In this document: positions 52,596 to 60,565 of the stretch, piece by piece | Numbering within the stretch: the first letter of the stretch is position 1 | Layout: the number at the start of each line of letters is the position of its first letter | Source of the DNA: Nocardia panacis | GTDB taxonomy: Bacteria; Actinomycetota; Actinomycetes; Mycobacteriales; Mycobacteriaceae | DNA length: 64,000 nucleotides | Reading direction: 5' to 3' | Assembly (NCBI RefSeq): GCF_003598715.1 | Contig: NZ_QZFU01000028.1 | Coordinates: 1 to 64,000 of the forward strand | Made by a program: the position numbers and the translations under genes | The notes under the pieces: model-generated | What the model was told of the DNA's origin: nothing | Databases searched by the model: none | What the model saw: only the letters and a program-made list of their open reading frames with translations

Positions 52596-52611
52596 ATTGA
52601 AACGTTTCAAT
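52596..52611. promoter_or_regulatory. LacI-family operator
   Basis: ATTGAAACGTTTCAAT is a perfect 16-bp palindrome with the central CG step typical of LacI-family operators. It lies 12 nt before the mutarotase start and is the expected site for the repressor encoded at 45213-46199. Confidence 0.85.
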
Positions 52612-52639
52612 TCGTGAGGGTCATCACCATACGGCTCCT

Positions 52640-53002
52640 TGGGTTCGCGGTCAACCGCCCGGACCGGAACGTATACGGGAGTTGATGGCGGACCTGGTGG
52701 CCTTCGCCAACCGCACCGATCTGCCGATCCTGGCGCAAGCTCCCATCGCGCACGCCCAATTCGAGTCCATTCATCCCTTCACCGATGGCAACGGTCGTCT
52801 CGGCAGGGCGCTGATCAGTGCGATACTTCGCCGCCGCGGCCTGACTCGGCGCATCACGGTGCCTCTCGCGTCGGCCATGCTTCCTGGAAGTCCTCTCCGC
52901 CAACAAACGCAACCGAATCTGGGCCGCGGTCGACGTACTGGCCGAACTCGACGCGCTCAGCGCCGCGATCGGCAGACGCACCACAGCGCATCTGCGGTGA
53001 GG
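52640..53002 (+). pseudogene. Fic-domain protein remnant
   Basis: The frame through 52640-52890 reads PPGPERIRELMADLVAFANR and then ESIHPFTDGNGRLGRALI, the Fic active-site motif HPFxDGNGRxGR. It lacks the N-terminal half and has no start. Near 52885 the reading frame shifts. The other frame then gives EVLSANKRNRIWAAVDVLA...IGRRTTAHLR and stops at TGA 53000-53002, the normal end of actinobacterial Fic proteins. About 150 residues between are missing. This is a decayed gene with a 5' truncation, internal deletion and frameshift. Confidence 0.8.
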
Positions 53003-53015
53003 GGCAGGAACTCGC

Positions 53016-53591
53016 TCAGTGCCAGGTAGCGGCAACGGCAGCCGCTTGGTCGCGCAACGTCTGCGCGGGCTCGGACCTGCCCATCTCGGCGACGAGCGGC
53101 CGCAGTTCGGGCCAGAAGGCGTAGACAGCCGCCCACAGACCGCCCTCGCGGATCATCTCGTCGCGATCGCACACAGCGTCCGCGATGCGTCGGAAGAACG
53201 GTTCGTCGAAGGTGAGCGGAGCGCCGATTCCGGCCCGCACCAAGCAGGCGCGGCGCTGCTCGATCGAGTCCGCCACATCCACGGCGCGTAGCAGGTCGTC
53301 CTCGCGGACCGGCCGGAGATACCGCGCCAGCAGGTCCGTCGCTCCATCGATATCACCCTGAACCGCACCGGTGACCTGAACGAATCGCACCTCGCACGGG
53401 TATTCCTCGGCGTAGTGCACATGGAAGGGTCCCAGCTCCCAGGACACTTCTCGCGTCAGGCCGAAATGGACGCGCGCGCTGACCTCCTTCACCTTTGTCG
53501 CCTGCGCCCCCTCGACGAAGTCCGCTACCTCGGCTTCATCGATACCCTCGGGCAGCACCATCCGCCGCCCCCGGCACGGTCCCCAACTCAT
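53016..53591 (-). CDS. Uncharacterised helical-repeat-like protein (paralogue A)
   Basis: 191 residues, soluble, no recognised family. A beta-type N-terminal half (HVHYAEEYPCEVRFVQVTG) precedes a helical C-terminal half (VDVADSIEQRRACLVRAGIGAPLTFDEPFFRRIADAVCDRD...LWAAVYAFWPELRPLVAEMG) resembling one or two HEAT-type repeats. It is a clear paralogue of the divergent gene at 53725. They share RR(M/V)(L/V)LP, RxG(I/V)GAP and LRPL-(V/L). The shared RRxxLP at the N-terminus supports ATG 53591, even though its ribosome site is poor. Function unknown. Confidence 0.7.
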   Translation of the reverse strand: MSWGPCRGRRMVLPEGIDEAEVADFVEGAQATKVKEVSARVHFGLTREVSWELGPFHVHYAEEYPCEVRFVQVTGAVQGDIDGATDLLARYLRPVREDDLLRAVDVADSIEQRRACLVRAGIGAPLTFDEPFFRRIADAVCDRDEMIREGGLWAAVYAFWPELRPLVAEMGRSEPAQTLRDQAAAVAATWH

Positions 53592-53724
53592 CTCTCCCGC
53601 AGTCCTTTCGAGGTGCGATCATGGCGTCCGCAACTGTTCCACGACCTGCCCGACTCTGGAAGCCCACCGGAGTTGGGCTTGAATATTGTTGGAAGACACG
53701 GGTATCGGACCGAAAGTGAGCGGC

Positions 53725-54336
53725 ATGGGAGAAGATCAAATCGAGTTCGGTTCGCGCCGACGCGTACTGCTGCCGGGGCCGGGAGAAGCCGAGGCCGAGG
53801 CATTCTGCGCCGCCCACGCATGGCGCAGGGTCGCGGAGGGCTGGCTGGACCCGCAGACCAAGCGGGAATACAAGATCACCTGGTCCTGCGGTCCAGCCGT
53901 GCAGTTCCACTATGTGGAGGACGACCTGGCCGGACAACGGTACGTCCAGACCTCCGGCTCGAACCTGCACATCCTGAACCTCTACGCAGGCTTCGCCGAT
54001 GAAGAGCTCCCGATCTGGCAGCTCGAAGACCTCATCGAGCAGGTCGACCTCGCCGCCGACCCGATCCGACGAGGCTTGGCACTGATCCGGCTGGGAGTCG
54101 GCGCTCCCCCCATCCTCGACGATGCGGTGTTCACGCGGATCGCCGCGGGCCTCGCGGATTCGGCGAAGGAAGTCCGAGATATGTCGATCCTCGCATCGCT
54201 CTATGCGGCGTATTCGAGCCTGCGGCCGCTGTTGCGGTCCGTTTCGGAGAATGACGAGGTGCAGGATCTGCGCGACCGCGCAGGCGCGATTCTCGCGGCT
54301 TTCGACAATATGGGAGTGCGAACAGCGGACCGATAG
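53725..54336 (+). CDS. Uncharacterised helical-repeat-like protein (paralogue B)
   Basis: About 203 residues: MGEDQIEFGSRRRVLLPGPG, a beta-rich part (EYKITWSCGPAVQFHYVEDD), and a helical part (DLIEQVDLAADPIRRGLALIRLGVGAPPILDD...SILASLYAAYSSLRPLLRSV) that could hold HEAT-like repeats. It is paralogous to the divergent gene at 53016-53591. ATG 53725 is chosen; a GTG at 53716 and an ATG at 53686 are possible. No family name can be given. Divergent paralogue pairs of this kind often come from a local duplication with inversion. Confidence 0.7.
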   Translation: MGEDQIEFGSRRRVLLPGPGEAEAEAFCAAHAWRRVAEGWLDPQTKREYKITWSCGPAVQFHYVEDDLAGQRYVQTSGSNLHILNLYAGFADEELPIWQLEDLIEQVDLAADPIRRGLALIRLGVGAPPILDDAVFTRIAAGLADSAKEVRDMSILASLYAAYSSLRPLLRSVSENDEVQDLRDRAGAILAAFDNMGVRTADR

Positions 54337-54337
54337 C

Positions 54338-55063
54338 TCAGTCGAGCGGACCGCCATGCCAGGTGGGGAGCGGTCGGGCTCCGGTAGCCACCTGGTGTGC
54401 GGCCCTCGCGAGCAGCCGCGTGGAATCCAGTGTGGGCAAAGGGGATACGTCCGGCGTGACCAGCAGGGGGATCTCGGTGCACACCAGCGCGACCGCGTCA
54501 CAACCCAGCTCGCGCAGGCGTTCGATGATGTCGAGGTAGCGCTGCCGAGACTCGGCCGTGAAAACTCCCTCGCACAGCTCGGTGAAGATGATGTCGTCGA
54601 TCAGCCTGCACTCGTCGGGATCCGGGATCTCGGTCGCGATTGCCTTGGCCGCCAACACACGCGGATAGATCGGACCGGTCATCGTGTACTTGGTGCCGAG
54701 CACCCCGACCCGCCGATAACCTTCCGCCGCAGCCTTTTCCGCGACGACCTCGGCGATGTGCAGCCCCGGCAACGCCAACTCCGGACCCGCGCACTCCAGC
54801 GCCATATGCGCCGTGTTGTCGGGACATACGAAGAATTCGGCGCCCGCCCCGGCCAGTCGATCGGCACTGGTGGCCAAGATGTTTCGAATCTCGTCGTGCG
54901 AGCCTGCCTCCCACAGCGGCATGCTGCGACCCATCGGAACGCAGTCCAGCGTCACCTCGGCATGCTGGTGCGGGCCGAGCTCACGCGCCCCTTCCTGTGC
55001 GAGCGTCCGCAAACACAGCGAGGCCCCTTCGACACTGTGCGCAAGAATGCCGACATGCCTCAT
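54338..55063 (-). CDS. Aspartate/glutamate racemase family protein
   Basis: 241 residues with the two-cysteine racemase plan: VCPDNTAHM near residue 83 (first Cys) and ALVCTEIPLL near 192 (second Cys), plus MRHVGILAHSVEGA at the start and VGVLGTKYTM. These cofactor-independent enzymes racemise Asp, Glu or other acidic compounds. ATG 55063 has GGAG 7 nt upstream. It is convergent with paralogue B (1 nt between stops) and follows the AraC gene on the same strand by 16 nt, so it may share its transcript. Confidence 0.87.
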   Translation of the reverse strand: MRHVGILAHSVEGASLCLRTLAQEGARELGPHQHAEVTLDCVPMGRSMPLWEAGSHDEIRNILATSADRLAGAGAEFFVCPDNTAHMALECAGPELALPGLHIAEVVAEKAAAEGYRRVGVLGTKYTMTGPIYPRVLAAKAIATEIPDPDECRLIDDIIFTELCEGVFTAESRQRYLDIIERLRELGCDAVALVCTEIPLLVTPDVSPLPTLDSTRLLARAAHQVATGARPLPTWHGGPLD

Positions 55064-55079
55064 CGCGCAGCTCCCTGGT

Positions 55080-56009
55080 TCACGCGGATTCGTGCCGTCC
55101 ATCTTCCCTCGGACAGAGGTGGTGGCGTCGCCACTCGCGGGGAGTCAGTTCGTGGGCGCGGCGGAACGCGCGGGTGAAGGTGTTGACGTCGTTGAAACCG
55201 ACGCCGTAGGCGATATCGGTGACCGTGGCCGAGGTTTCGCGCAGCCGCCGCTGTGCCTCACCGAGCCGCAGTTCGCGCAGGTAGGCGGCCGGACTTTCGC
55301 CGATGCGCGCGAACTGTAATTCCAGATACCGTCGAGAGACGAAATGCGCACCGGCGACCGCCTCGATATCGAGGCCGGGATCGGTCAGATGCCGCCGCAT
55401 GTACACGCGCGCGGCCTGCAGCAGCGTCTCACCGCTCAGTGCGGTCGCGCGGTGCCCGCGGCGCAGGGTGGCCGAGAGCAGTTCGATGGTGGTTTCGGCG
55501 AGTTGGTCCGCATTGTCGGTAGGGCGCCCGTCCTTCATGATTCCGGCCAGGACGTGCCGCAACACCGTCAAGCCCGCGGCGTCGGATTCGATCAGGCGCG
55601 CGGCCGACTCACGGATATCCTTGTCGCGGAGTCGGATTCGCTTGCGCGGCAGCTGGAACACCAATTCGCTCATCGCGGAGTCGAAACGAAGTTCATACGG
55701 TCGGCCGGTGTCGGAGAAGACGGCGGTATTCGCGGTCAGCCGCGCCGTGCGCCCGGCCTGCTCGAACCACCCCGTGCCGGTGAGGTGGATCGTCAACAGC
55801 AGATCGTCGCGCTGGTCGGCGGCGATGAGCGCGGCGTCCCGCCATACCGAGGCCGGAGTCGCGGCCACCCTGGTGATCCCGATATCGGCGAAGCGCACCT
55901 GCTCGATCGCGCATCGGAAGGATTCGTCGACATGTACCCGCGTCGGTAGGAAAGTGTCGCTGGCAATTCGCGACCACTTCTCGATCATCTCGGCCTGGAG
56001 CGTTTTCAT
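55080..56009 (-). CDS. AraC-family regulator (AraC_binding_2 type)
   Basis: 309 residues. The first 170 form an AraC_binding_2-type sensor (FRCAIEQVRFADIGITRVAATPASVWR; LLLTIHLTGTGWFEQAGRTARL; NTAVFSDTGRPYELRF). The C-terminus is the AraC double HTH (IEAVAGAHFVSRRYLELQFAR; TVTDIAYGVGFNDVNTFTRAFRRAHELTPREWRR). ATG 56009 lacks a good ribosome site. It is divergent from the nitrilase-VOC pair across a 148-nt gap, the usual arrangement for a local activator of that operon. Confidence 0.87.
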   Translation of the reverse strand: MKTLQAEMIEKWSRIASDTFLPTRVHVDESFRCAIEQVRFADIGITRVAATPASVWRDAALIAADQRDDLLLTIHLTGTGWFEQAGRTARLTANTAVFSDTGRPYELRFDSAMSELVFQLPRKRIRLRDKDIRESAARLIESDAAGLTVLRHVLAGIMKDGRPTDNADQLAETTIELLSATLRRGHRATALSGETLLQAARVYMRRHLTDPGLDIEAVAGAHFVSRRYLELQFARIGESPAAYLRELRLGEAQRRLRETSATVTDIAYGVGFNDVNTFTRAFRRAHELTPREWRRHHLCPREDGRHESA

Positions 56010-56157
56010 GGCGAGACAGTGGTAACCCATGGTCGTCGCCGAATCAACCGCTGTGTTCGCAAAATGTCGAAATTCGTGCGCTCGATGTCGAGGCCCGGCC
56101 GAACCGGGGCCATAACATATGACGCGTCCAGAATCTCGAAGCGTCACCGAGGAACAC

Positions 56158-57156
56158 ATGCGGACATCGACCGTGCGAGCGGCCGTCGTCCAGGCCGAGC
56201 CGAAGTGGCTCGACCTGACGGCCTGCATCAACCAAGTTATCGAACTGGTGGCCGAAGCCGCCGCGAACGGCGCCGAAATCGTGGCGTTCCCAGAAGCTTT
56301 CATCCCCGGATATCCCGCGTGGATCTGGCTCGACTCACCGGCTTGGGCCATGCGGATGGTTCCGACCTATACCGCCAATTCGATGACCCGCGACGGCGCG
56401 GAGATGGCCGCCCTCGCGGCAGCCGCCCGTGAGTACGGGATCGTCATCGTGTCCGGATTCAGCGAACGCGCGGGCGGTAGCCTCTACCTGTCGCAGGCCG
56501 TTGTCCTTCCCGACGGCACCGTCCACGTGCGGCGCAAGCTCAAACCCACCCATGTCGAGCGTTCGGTGTACGGCGAGGGCGACGGCAGCGATCTCGCCGT
56601 ATACGACACCCCCTTGGGCAGGGTCGGCGCGCTCAACTGCTGGGAGCACCTTCAACCGTTGACCAAATTCGCGATGTTCAGCCAGGGCGAGCAGATCCAC
56701 GTCGCCTCCTGGCCCAGCTTCTCGCTGTATCGCGGTGCCGCGCAGGCACTCGGCGCCGAGGTCAACAACGCCGCGAGCATGATGTACGCCGTCGAAGGTC
56801 AGAGCTTCGTGCTCGCACCGTGCGGCGTCATCGGCCGAACCGCCCACGACCTGTTCTGCGATACCGAACTCAAGAAGCAACTCCTGGTCCAAGGCGGCGG
56901 GTTCGCCCGCATCTACGGTCCCGACGGCAGTTCACTCGCCGAACCGCTCGCCGAAACCGAGGAGGGCATCCTGTACGCCGATCTCGACTTCACACACATC
57001 ACGGTCGCCAAATCGATCGCTGACCCGGTGGGCCACTATGCTCGGCCCGACGTGCTCCAACTCGTCTTCAATCAGGTCCCGGCACCACTGGTGCGGCATC
57101 AGCCCCTTCCCGCCGAACCAATACCCACGAAAGCCACAGAAAAGGACCTGACATGA
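56158..57156 (+). CDS. Nitrilase (aliphatic/aryl nitrilase-type)
   Basis: 332 residues with the nitrilase Glu-Lys-Cys triad: E46 in AFPEAFIPGYPAW, K127 in RRKLKPTHVER and C161 in LNCWEHLQPL. The CWEH form is that of true nitrilases, which hydrolyse nitriles to acids, rather than amidases. ATG 56158 has GAGGA 5 nt upstream. The stop overlaps the next VOC gene (ATGA). Substrate unknown. Confidence 0.9.
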   Translation: MRTSTVRAAVVQAEPKWLDLTACINQVIELVAEAAANGAEIVAFPEAFIPGYPAWIWLDSPAWAMRMVPTYTANSMTRDGAEMAALAAAAREYGIVIVSGFSERAGGSLYLSQAVVLPDGTVHVRRKLKPTHVERSVYGEGDGSDLAVYDTPLGRVGALNCWEHLQPLTKFAMFSQGEQIHVASWPSFSLYRGAAQALGAEVNNAASMMYAVEGQSFVLAPCGVIGRTAHDLFCDTELKKQLLVQGGGFARIYGPDGSSLAEPLAETEEGILYADLDFTHITVAKSIADPVGHYARPDVLQLVFNQVPAPLVRHQPLPAEPIPTKATEKDLT

Positions 57157-57560
57157 GCCACCCCAAGGGATTCGCCAACGTCGTCTACCCCGCGACAGAT
57201 CTCGACGCGAGCGTCGCGGCCTTCACCGCCCTGCTCGGCGCGGGACCGACCTTCCAGGGTCCGGACTTCGCCGCCTTCGACGGCGGCATCACCCTCTCGT
57301 CCAAGCCGTGGGTGAACCACCCACTGGTCTTCTGGACCGTCGACAACCTCGTCGAAACCCACGCCGCGATGGTCGCCGCCGGTGCGGCGCCGCTCGGCGA
57401 GATCGCCGACGGATCCCTCGCCGAGATCGGCACCGCCGAGATCACCCACGGTGACCCGGCCACCGGCATCGTCGACATGCCCGGCAGTCGACTTGCCGTC
57501 CTGCGCGCCGCCGACGGCAACCTCATCGCACTGAATGAGTCGGTTCCGATGAGCTGGTAG
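57153..57560 (+). CDS. VOC (glyoxalase/dioxygenase-fold) protein
   Basis: 135 residues with two beta-alpha-beta-beta-beta modules: ANVVYPATDLDASVAAFTALLG at the start and LVFWTVDNLVETHAAMVAAG in the second, ending MPGSRLAVLRAADGNLIALNE. The metal-binding His/Glu positions are not clearly conserved at the N-terminus, so a binding role is possible. It is translationally coupled to the nitrilase gene (ATGA), implying a linked function in handling the same compound. Confidence 0.85.
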   Translation: MSHPKGFANVVYPATDLDASVAAFTALLGAGPTFQGPDFAAFDGGITLSSKPWVNHPLVFWTVDNLVETHAAMVAAGAAPLGEIADGSLAEIGTAEITHGDPATGIVDMPGSRLAVLRAADGNLIALNESVPMSW

Positions 57561-57576
57561 CGCAACGGGATTCCGG

Positions 57577-57870
57577 TCAGCCCACAGCCGTGAGATGCAT
57601 GAACGAGACCGCGAAGCGCCCGGATTCGGGAACCATGCACAAAAGGGTGTCACCGGGTGAGATCATGCCGTCGTTGAGCATCTCGTCGAGGATCACGAAA
57701 ATGGATGCGCTGCCGATATTTCCGACTCTGCTCAGGTTGCTGTACCACATCTCGGGGCGCCCGGCCCAGATGCCGCGGCTGTCGAGTTCGTCGAGCACCA
57801 TGGTCTTCATGCGCTCGCTCGAATAGTGGGCGGGGAACCACGTCACCTGCTGGGGATCGAATTTCCCCAA
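57577..57870 (-). pseudogene. KAS III (FabH-type 3-oxoacyl-ACP synthase) C-terminal remnant
   Basis: The frame reads HYSSERMKTMVLDEL, then LSRVGNIGSASIFVILDEML and ends LCMVPESGRFAVSFMHLTAVG, the C-terminal quarter of the KAS III thiolase fold including the Asn of the active site (RVGNIGSAS). The whole N-terminal part with the catalytic Cys and His is absent; upstream sequence belongs to another remnant on the opposite strand. It therefore cannot be an active synthase. Confidence 0.75.
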
Positions 57871-58204
57871 CCATCCCGACGGGCTGGCCCGCCGGATCCG
57901 CAATATCTCCGAATGGGGCGGCCATCTACTGCAACAGGTGAACCACCGCGCCGAGCGCACCCACGACCACCGTCACCTCGAACTCGCCACCGAAATCGCC
58001 GGATACCTCGGCGAACCCGACACCCTCACCCCTCGCACCGGACCGGTGATCACCCTCGAAATCGATGTCGACGGCACCCCGCTCTGATTCTTCAACACCT
58101 CCGCGACCCTGAGCACCGCCACCGACGCCGCCCTGGAAGGGCTGCATCTCGAGACATTCCTGCCCGCCGACGACGAAACCAGACGTCTGTTCCATCCGCG
58201 ATAG
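57871..58204 (+). pseudogene. C-terminal remnant of an XRE-type regulator
   Basis: In one frame the sequence reads NHPDGLARRIRNISEWGG..., EIAGYLGEPDTLTPRTGPVI and LEIDVDGTPL, then an in-frame TGA at 58085-58087. It then resumes with FFNTSATLSTATDAALEGLHLE and ends at TAG 58202-58204. This matches the C-terminal part of actinobacterial XRE-type regulators, which end in (F/L)FSTxATFGTAxDVTLxELxIE and then FFPADxxT. No helix-turn-helix is left. The junction with the KAS III fragment near 57870 marks an old deletion or rearrangement. Identification is by eye from the C-terminal pattern only. Confidence 0.55.
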
Positions 58205-58414
58205 GCGCAGTGTCCACGACACGCACAGTGCGGATACCGCACGATCACGTCCGCACGGAGGCGCCCTCCTCGGTTGGCAAATTCTCTTTGGTGCCGGCAT
58301 GGTGCAATGAGGTCGCGTGGCCGATGCACTGGTTCCGCGACAGCACCACTGATCGGCAGCCCGCCCGAGATCGTTCGACTCGGCGAGGGCAAGGCCCCAC
58401 TGGCGGAGAGCAGC
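58205..58414. other. Non-coding stretch after the remnants
   Basis: No credible gene. Two small adjacent hairpins occur, GTGTC-CAC-GACAC (58210-58222) and GTGCGG-ATA-CCGCAC (58228-58242). The ribosome site (GGAGA) for the next gene lies at its end. Confidence 0.4.
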
Positions 58415-59389
58415 ATGACGGATGACATCGGACACCTGCACCATGTCGGCCACGTCGTCGGCGATATGAGTGCGGCGCTCGCGCTCTACCAGCGGCTCGG
58501 CTTTGCGATGCGGCCACCGACCTACCCGGCACTGCCCCCACACGAGGGCGCCGCGCCGGAGCCGTTCGGTGTGGCGAACACCCACGCCGACTTCGCGCGC
58601 AACTTCATCGAGCTCGTGACATATGTGCGAGAGGGCGAGGCGCACCGAATCCCCAGCGAGGCAATCGTTGTCCCGCTGCAGGCGCCGGCCGAGGCGCTCC
58701 CCTCGCTGAGGCAGAAGATCGCCGCCACCAGCGCGACCGTCGCCGCCTGCCTGGATCGTTTCGAGGGCCTGCACATCCTCATGTTCGCCGCATCCGAGAT
58801 CGATACCGCCGCCACCCGGCTGAGTCGGGTGGGAGTGCGACACGGTGGCGTGAATTCCGTTCAGCGCCCGGTGGAAACCGATACCGGTAGATCCGTCGAG
58901 CTGGTGCGCTACCTGGAGATCGACGGCGCCGCACCGGGTGTGGTGGCAGAAGGGCGGGTCGGGGTCGTCGCGAACCTGGACCGCACGATCCAGCACACAC
59001 GCGTCCTGTCCCATCCCAACGGCGCGATCGATCTGATCGAAGTGCTGATCTGCGCCGCCGCAGCCGATCTCCCTGCCGTCCAGGCCAGATATACCGACTA
59101 TCTGGGTCGCCCGCCCCGCATCGACGGACCCCGGCACATCTTCGACCTGGATCATGCCCGGTTGATCCTCGTCGCCGACTCCGACCTCGCCGCACTCCTC
59201 CCCGGCGAACATGCCGGTCCACTGCCGGCCCTCGTCGCCTGCACTGTCGCCGTGCGCGATCTCCCCACAACACGAGAACACCTGCAGCGCAATGGCTTCA
59301 AAGTCCAAACCACACGTTCCGGCGATCCCTTCGTCCCCGCCGCCGCAGCACTCGGCGCCGCGATCATCTTCCGCGAGACCGCGACATAA
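58415..59389 (+). CDS. Large VOC-superfamily protein (two glyoxalase modules)
   Basis: 324 residues with two VOC halves: GHLHHVGHVVGDMSAALALYQRLGF at 6-30 and the second from about 195 to 320 (LICAAAADLPAVQARYTDYLG, HIFDLDHARLILV). A glyoxalase-like domain with long linkers of this kind is common in actinobacteria. The N-terminal His (LHHVGH) could bind a metal. ATG 58415 is chosen with GGAGA 5 nt upstream. It is convergent with galK (27 nt apart). Ligand unknown. Confidence 0.82.
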   Translation: MTDDIGHLHHVGHVVGDMSAALALYQRLGFAMRPPTYPALPPHEGAAPEPFGVANTHADFARNFIELVTYVREGEAHRIPSEAIVVPLQAPAEALPSLRQKIAATSATVAACLDRFEGLHILMFAASEIDTAATRLSRVGVRHGGVNSVQRPVETDTGRSVELVRYLEIDGAAPGVVAEGRVGVVANLDRTIQHTRVLSHPNGAIDLIEVLICAAAADLPAVQARYTDYLGRPPRIDGPRHIFDLDHARLILVADSDLAALLPGEHAGPLPALVACTVAVRDLPTTREHLQRNGFKVQTTRSGDPFVPAAAALGAAIIFRETAT

Positions 59390-59416
59390 CCCGTTGACCC
59401 AAGAATTGAGACTGTG

Positions 59417-60565
59417 TCAGCCGATCCGTCGCGCCCCCGCCGCTGCCGTCGCGACGAACGAGCGGGGCGGGGCATAACCGCGGCGCTGGAATCCGTCGGC
59501 GACAGTCGCCGCGATGTGGTCTGTCGAGGTCGCCTCGACGAGGGCGATGATGCTGCCACCGAAGCCGCCACCCACCATGCGGGCGCCGTATGCGCCTGCG
59601 GCGCACGCGATCTCGACGGCGGTGTCGAGTTCGGCGGTGGAGACTTCGAAGTCGTCGCGCAGCGATGCGTGTGCCGAAGAGAGCGTCGGGCCGATGGTGC
59701 GCGGATCACGGCCCGCGCACAGTGCCGCCACGACTTCGAGGACGCGGGCGTTCTCGGTGACGATGTGGCGGGCGCGTCGGTGCAGCAGCGGGTCGGTCAG
59801 CCGGTCCAGGTCGGCGACGTCGGTGATGTCACGGAGTAGGGGGACGCCGAGTTCAGCTGCGGCCCTTTCGCATTGGGCGCGTCGCTGAGCGTATTCACCG
59901 CCGACCAGTTGGTGCGGTGCGTTGGTGTCGATCACCAGTAAAGCCAGTCCCGTCGACGCCAGATCGAAGGGTACCTGCGCGCTGTCGCCGGTAGCGGCGT
60001 CGAGGAACAGTGCGTGGCCCGCTGTGCAACGGAGAGAGGCGGATTGGTCGAGGATGCCGCTGGGAACTCCGACGTATTCGTTCTCGGCAGTGTGCGCGAT
60101 ATCGACCAGTTCCGCATCGCCGATCCAGGGTGCGAACATGTCTCGCAGTGCCACCGCGACACAGCATTCGACCGCCGCCGAGGACGACAACCCGGCGCCG
60201 GCGGGTACGGTGCCGTCGAGAGCCAGATCCAGTCCGCCGACGCGATGTCCACGCCGCTGGAACTCGTGCACAACGCCGAGCGGATACCGTGCCCAGCCGG
60301 TGATCTCAGCATCGGCGAGGTCCATGAGGGGTGCTGCGATCCAGCCCTGTTCCTGCTGCCGCGATCTCACCCGCACGATCGCGTCCGAGCGTTTGGTCGC
60401 GACGCAGGATACGGTGTGCGGCAAGGCGATCGGCAACATGTAGCCGCCGTTGTAGTCGGTGTGCTCGCCGATGATGTTGACCCGGCCGGGCGCGGCCCAG
60501 ACCCCGGCCGCCGGCTCCGGGCCGCGCTGCTGCCCCCTTGCGGTGTCGGATTCGATGCCGCTCAT
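59417..60565 (-). CDS. galK: Galactokinase
   Basis: 382 residues of the GHMP kinase family: the galactokinase signature GRVNIIGEHTDYNGGYMLP near 30-48, ATP loop PAGAGLSSSAAVE and the C-terminal GARMVGGGFGGSIIAL. It phosphorylates galactose on C1. ATG 60565 overlaps the galT stop by 4 nt (ATGA), so galT and galK are coupled; the frame upstream of this ATG overlaps galT. Confidence 0.93.
   Translation of the reverse strand: MSGIESDTARGQQRGPEPAAGVWAAPGRVNIIGEHTDYNGGYMLPIALPHTVSCVATKRSDAIVRVRSRQQEQGWIAAPLMDLADAEITGWARYPLGVVHEFQRRGHRVGGLDLALDGTVPAGAGLSSSAAVECCVAVALRDMFAPWIGDAELVDIAHTAENEYVGVPSGILDQSASLRCTAGHALFLDAATGDSAQVPFDLASTGLALLVIDTNAPHQLVGGEYAQRRAQCERAAAELGVPLLRDITDVADLDRLTDPLLHRRARHIVTENARVLEVVAALCAGRDPRTIGPTLSSAHASLRDDFEVSTAELDTAVEIACAAGAYGARMVGGGFGGSIIALVEATSTDHIAATVADGFQRRGYAPPRSFVATAAAGARRIG

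Noticed and set aside
57153..59389. VOC proteins as TnmS-type enediyne-sequestering resistance
   Set aside because: They lie more than 19 kb from the cassette, beyond an unrelated rhamnose operon; one is coupled to a nitrilase. The SRPBCC genes are better placed candidates.
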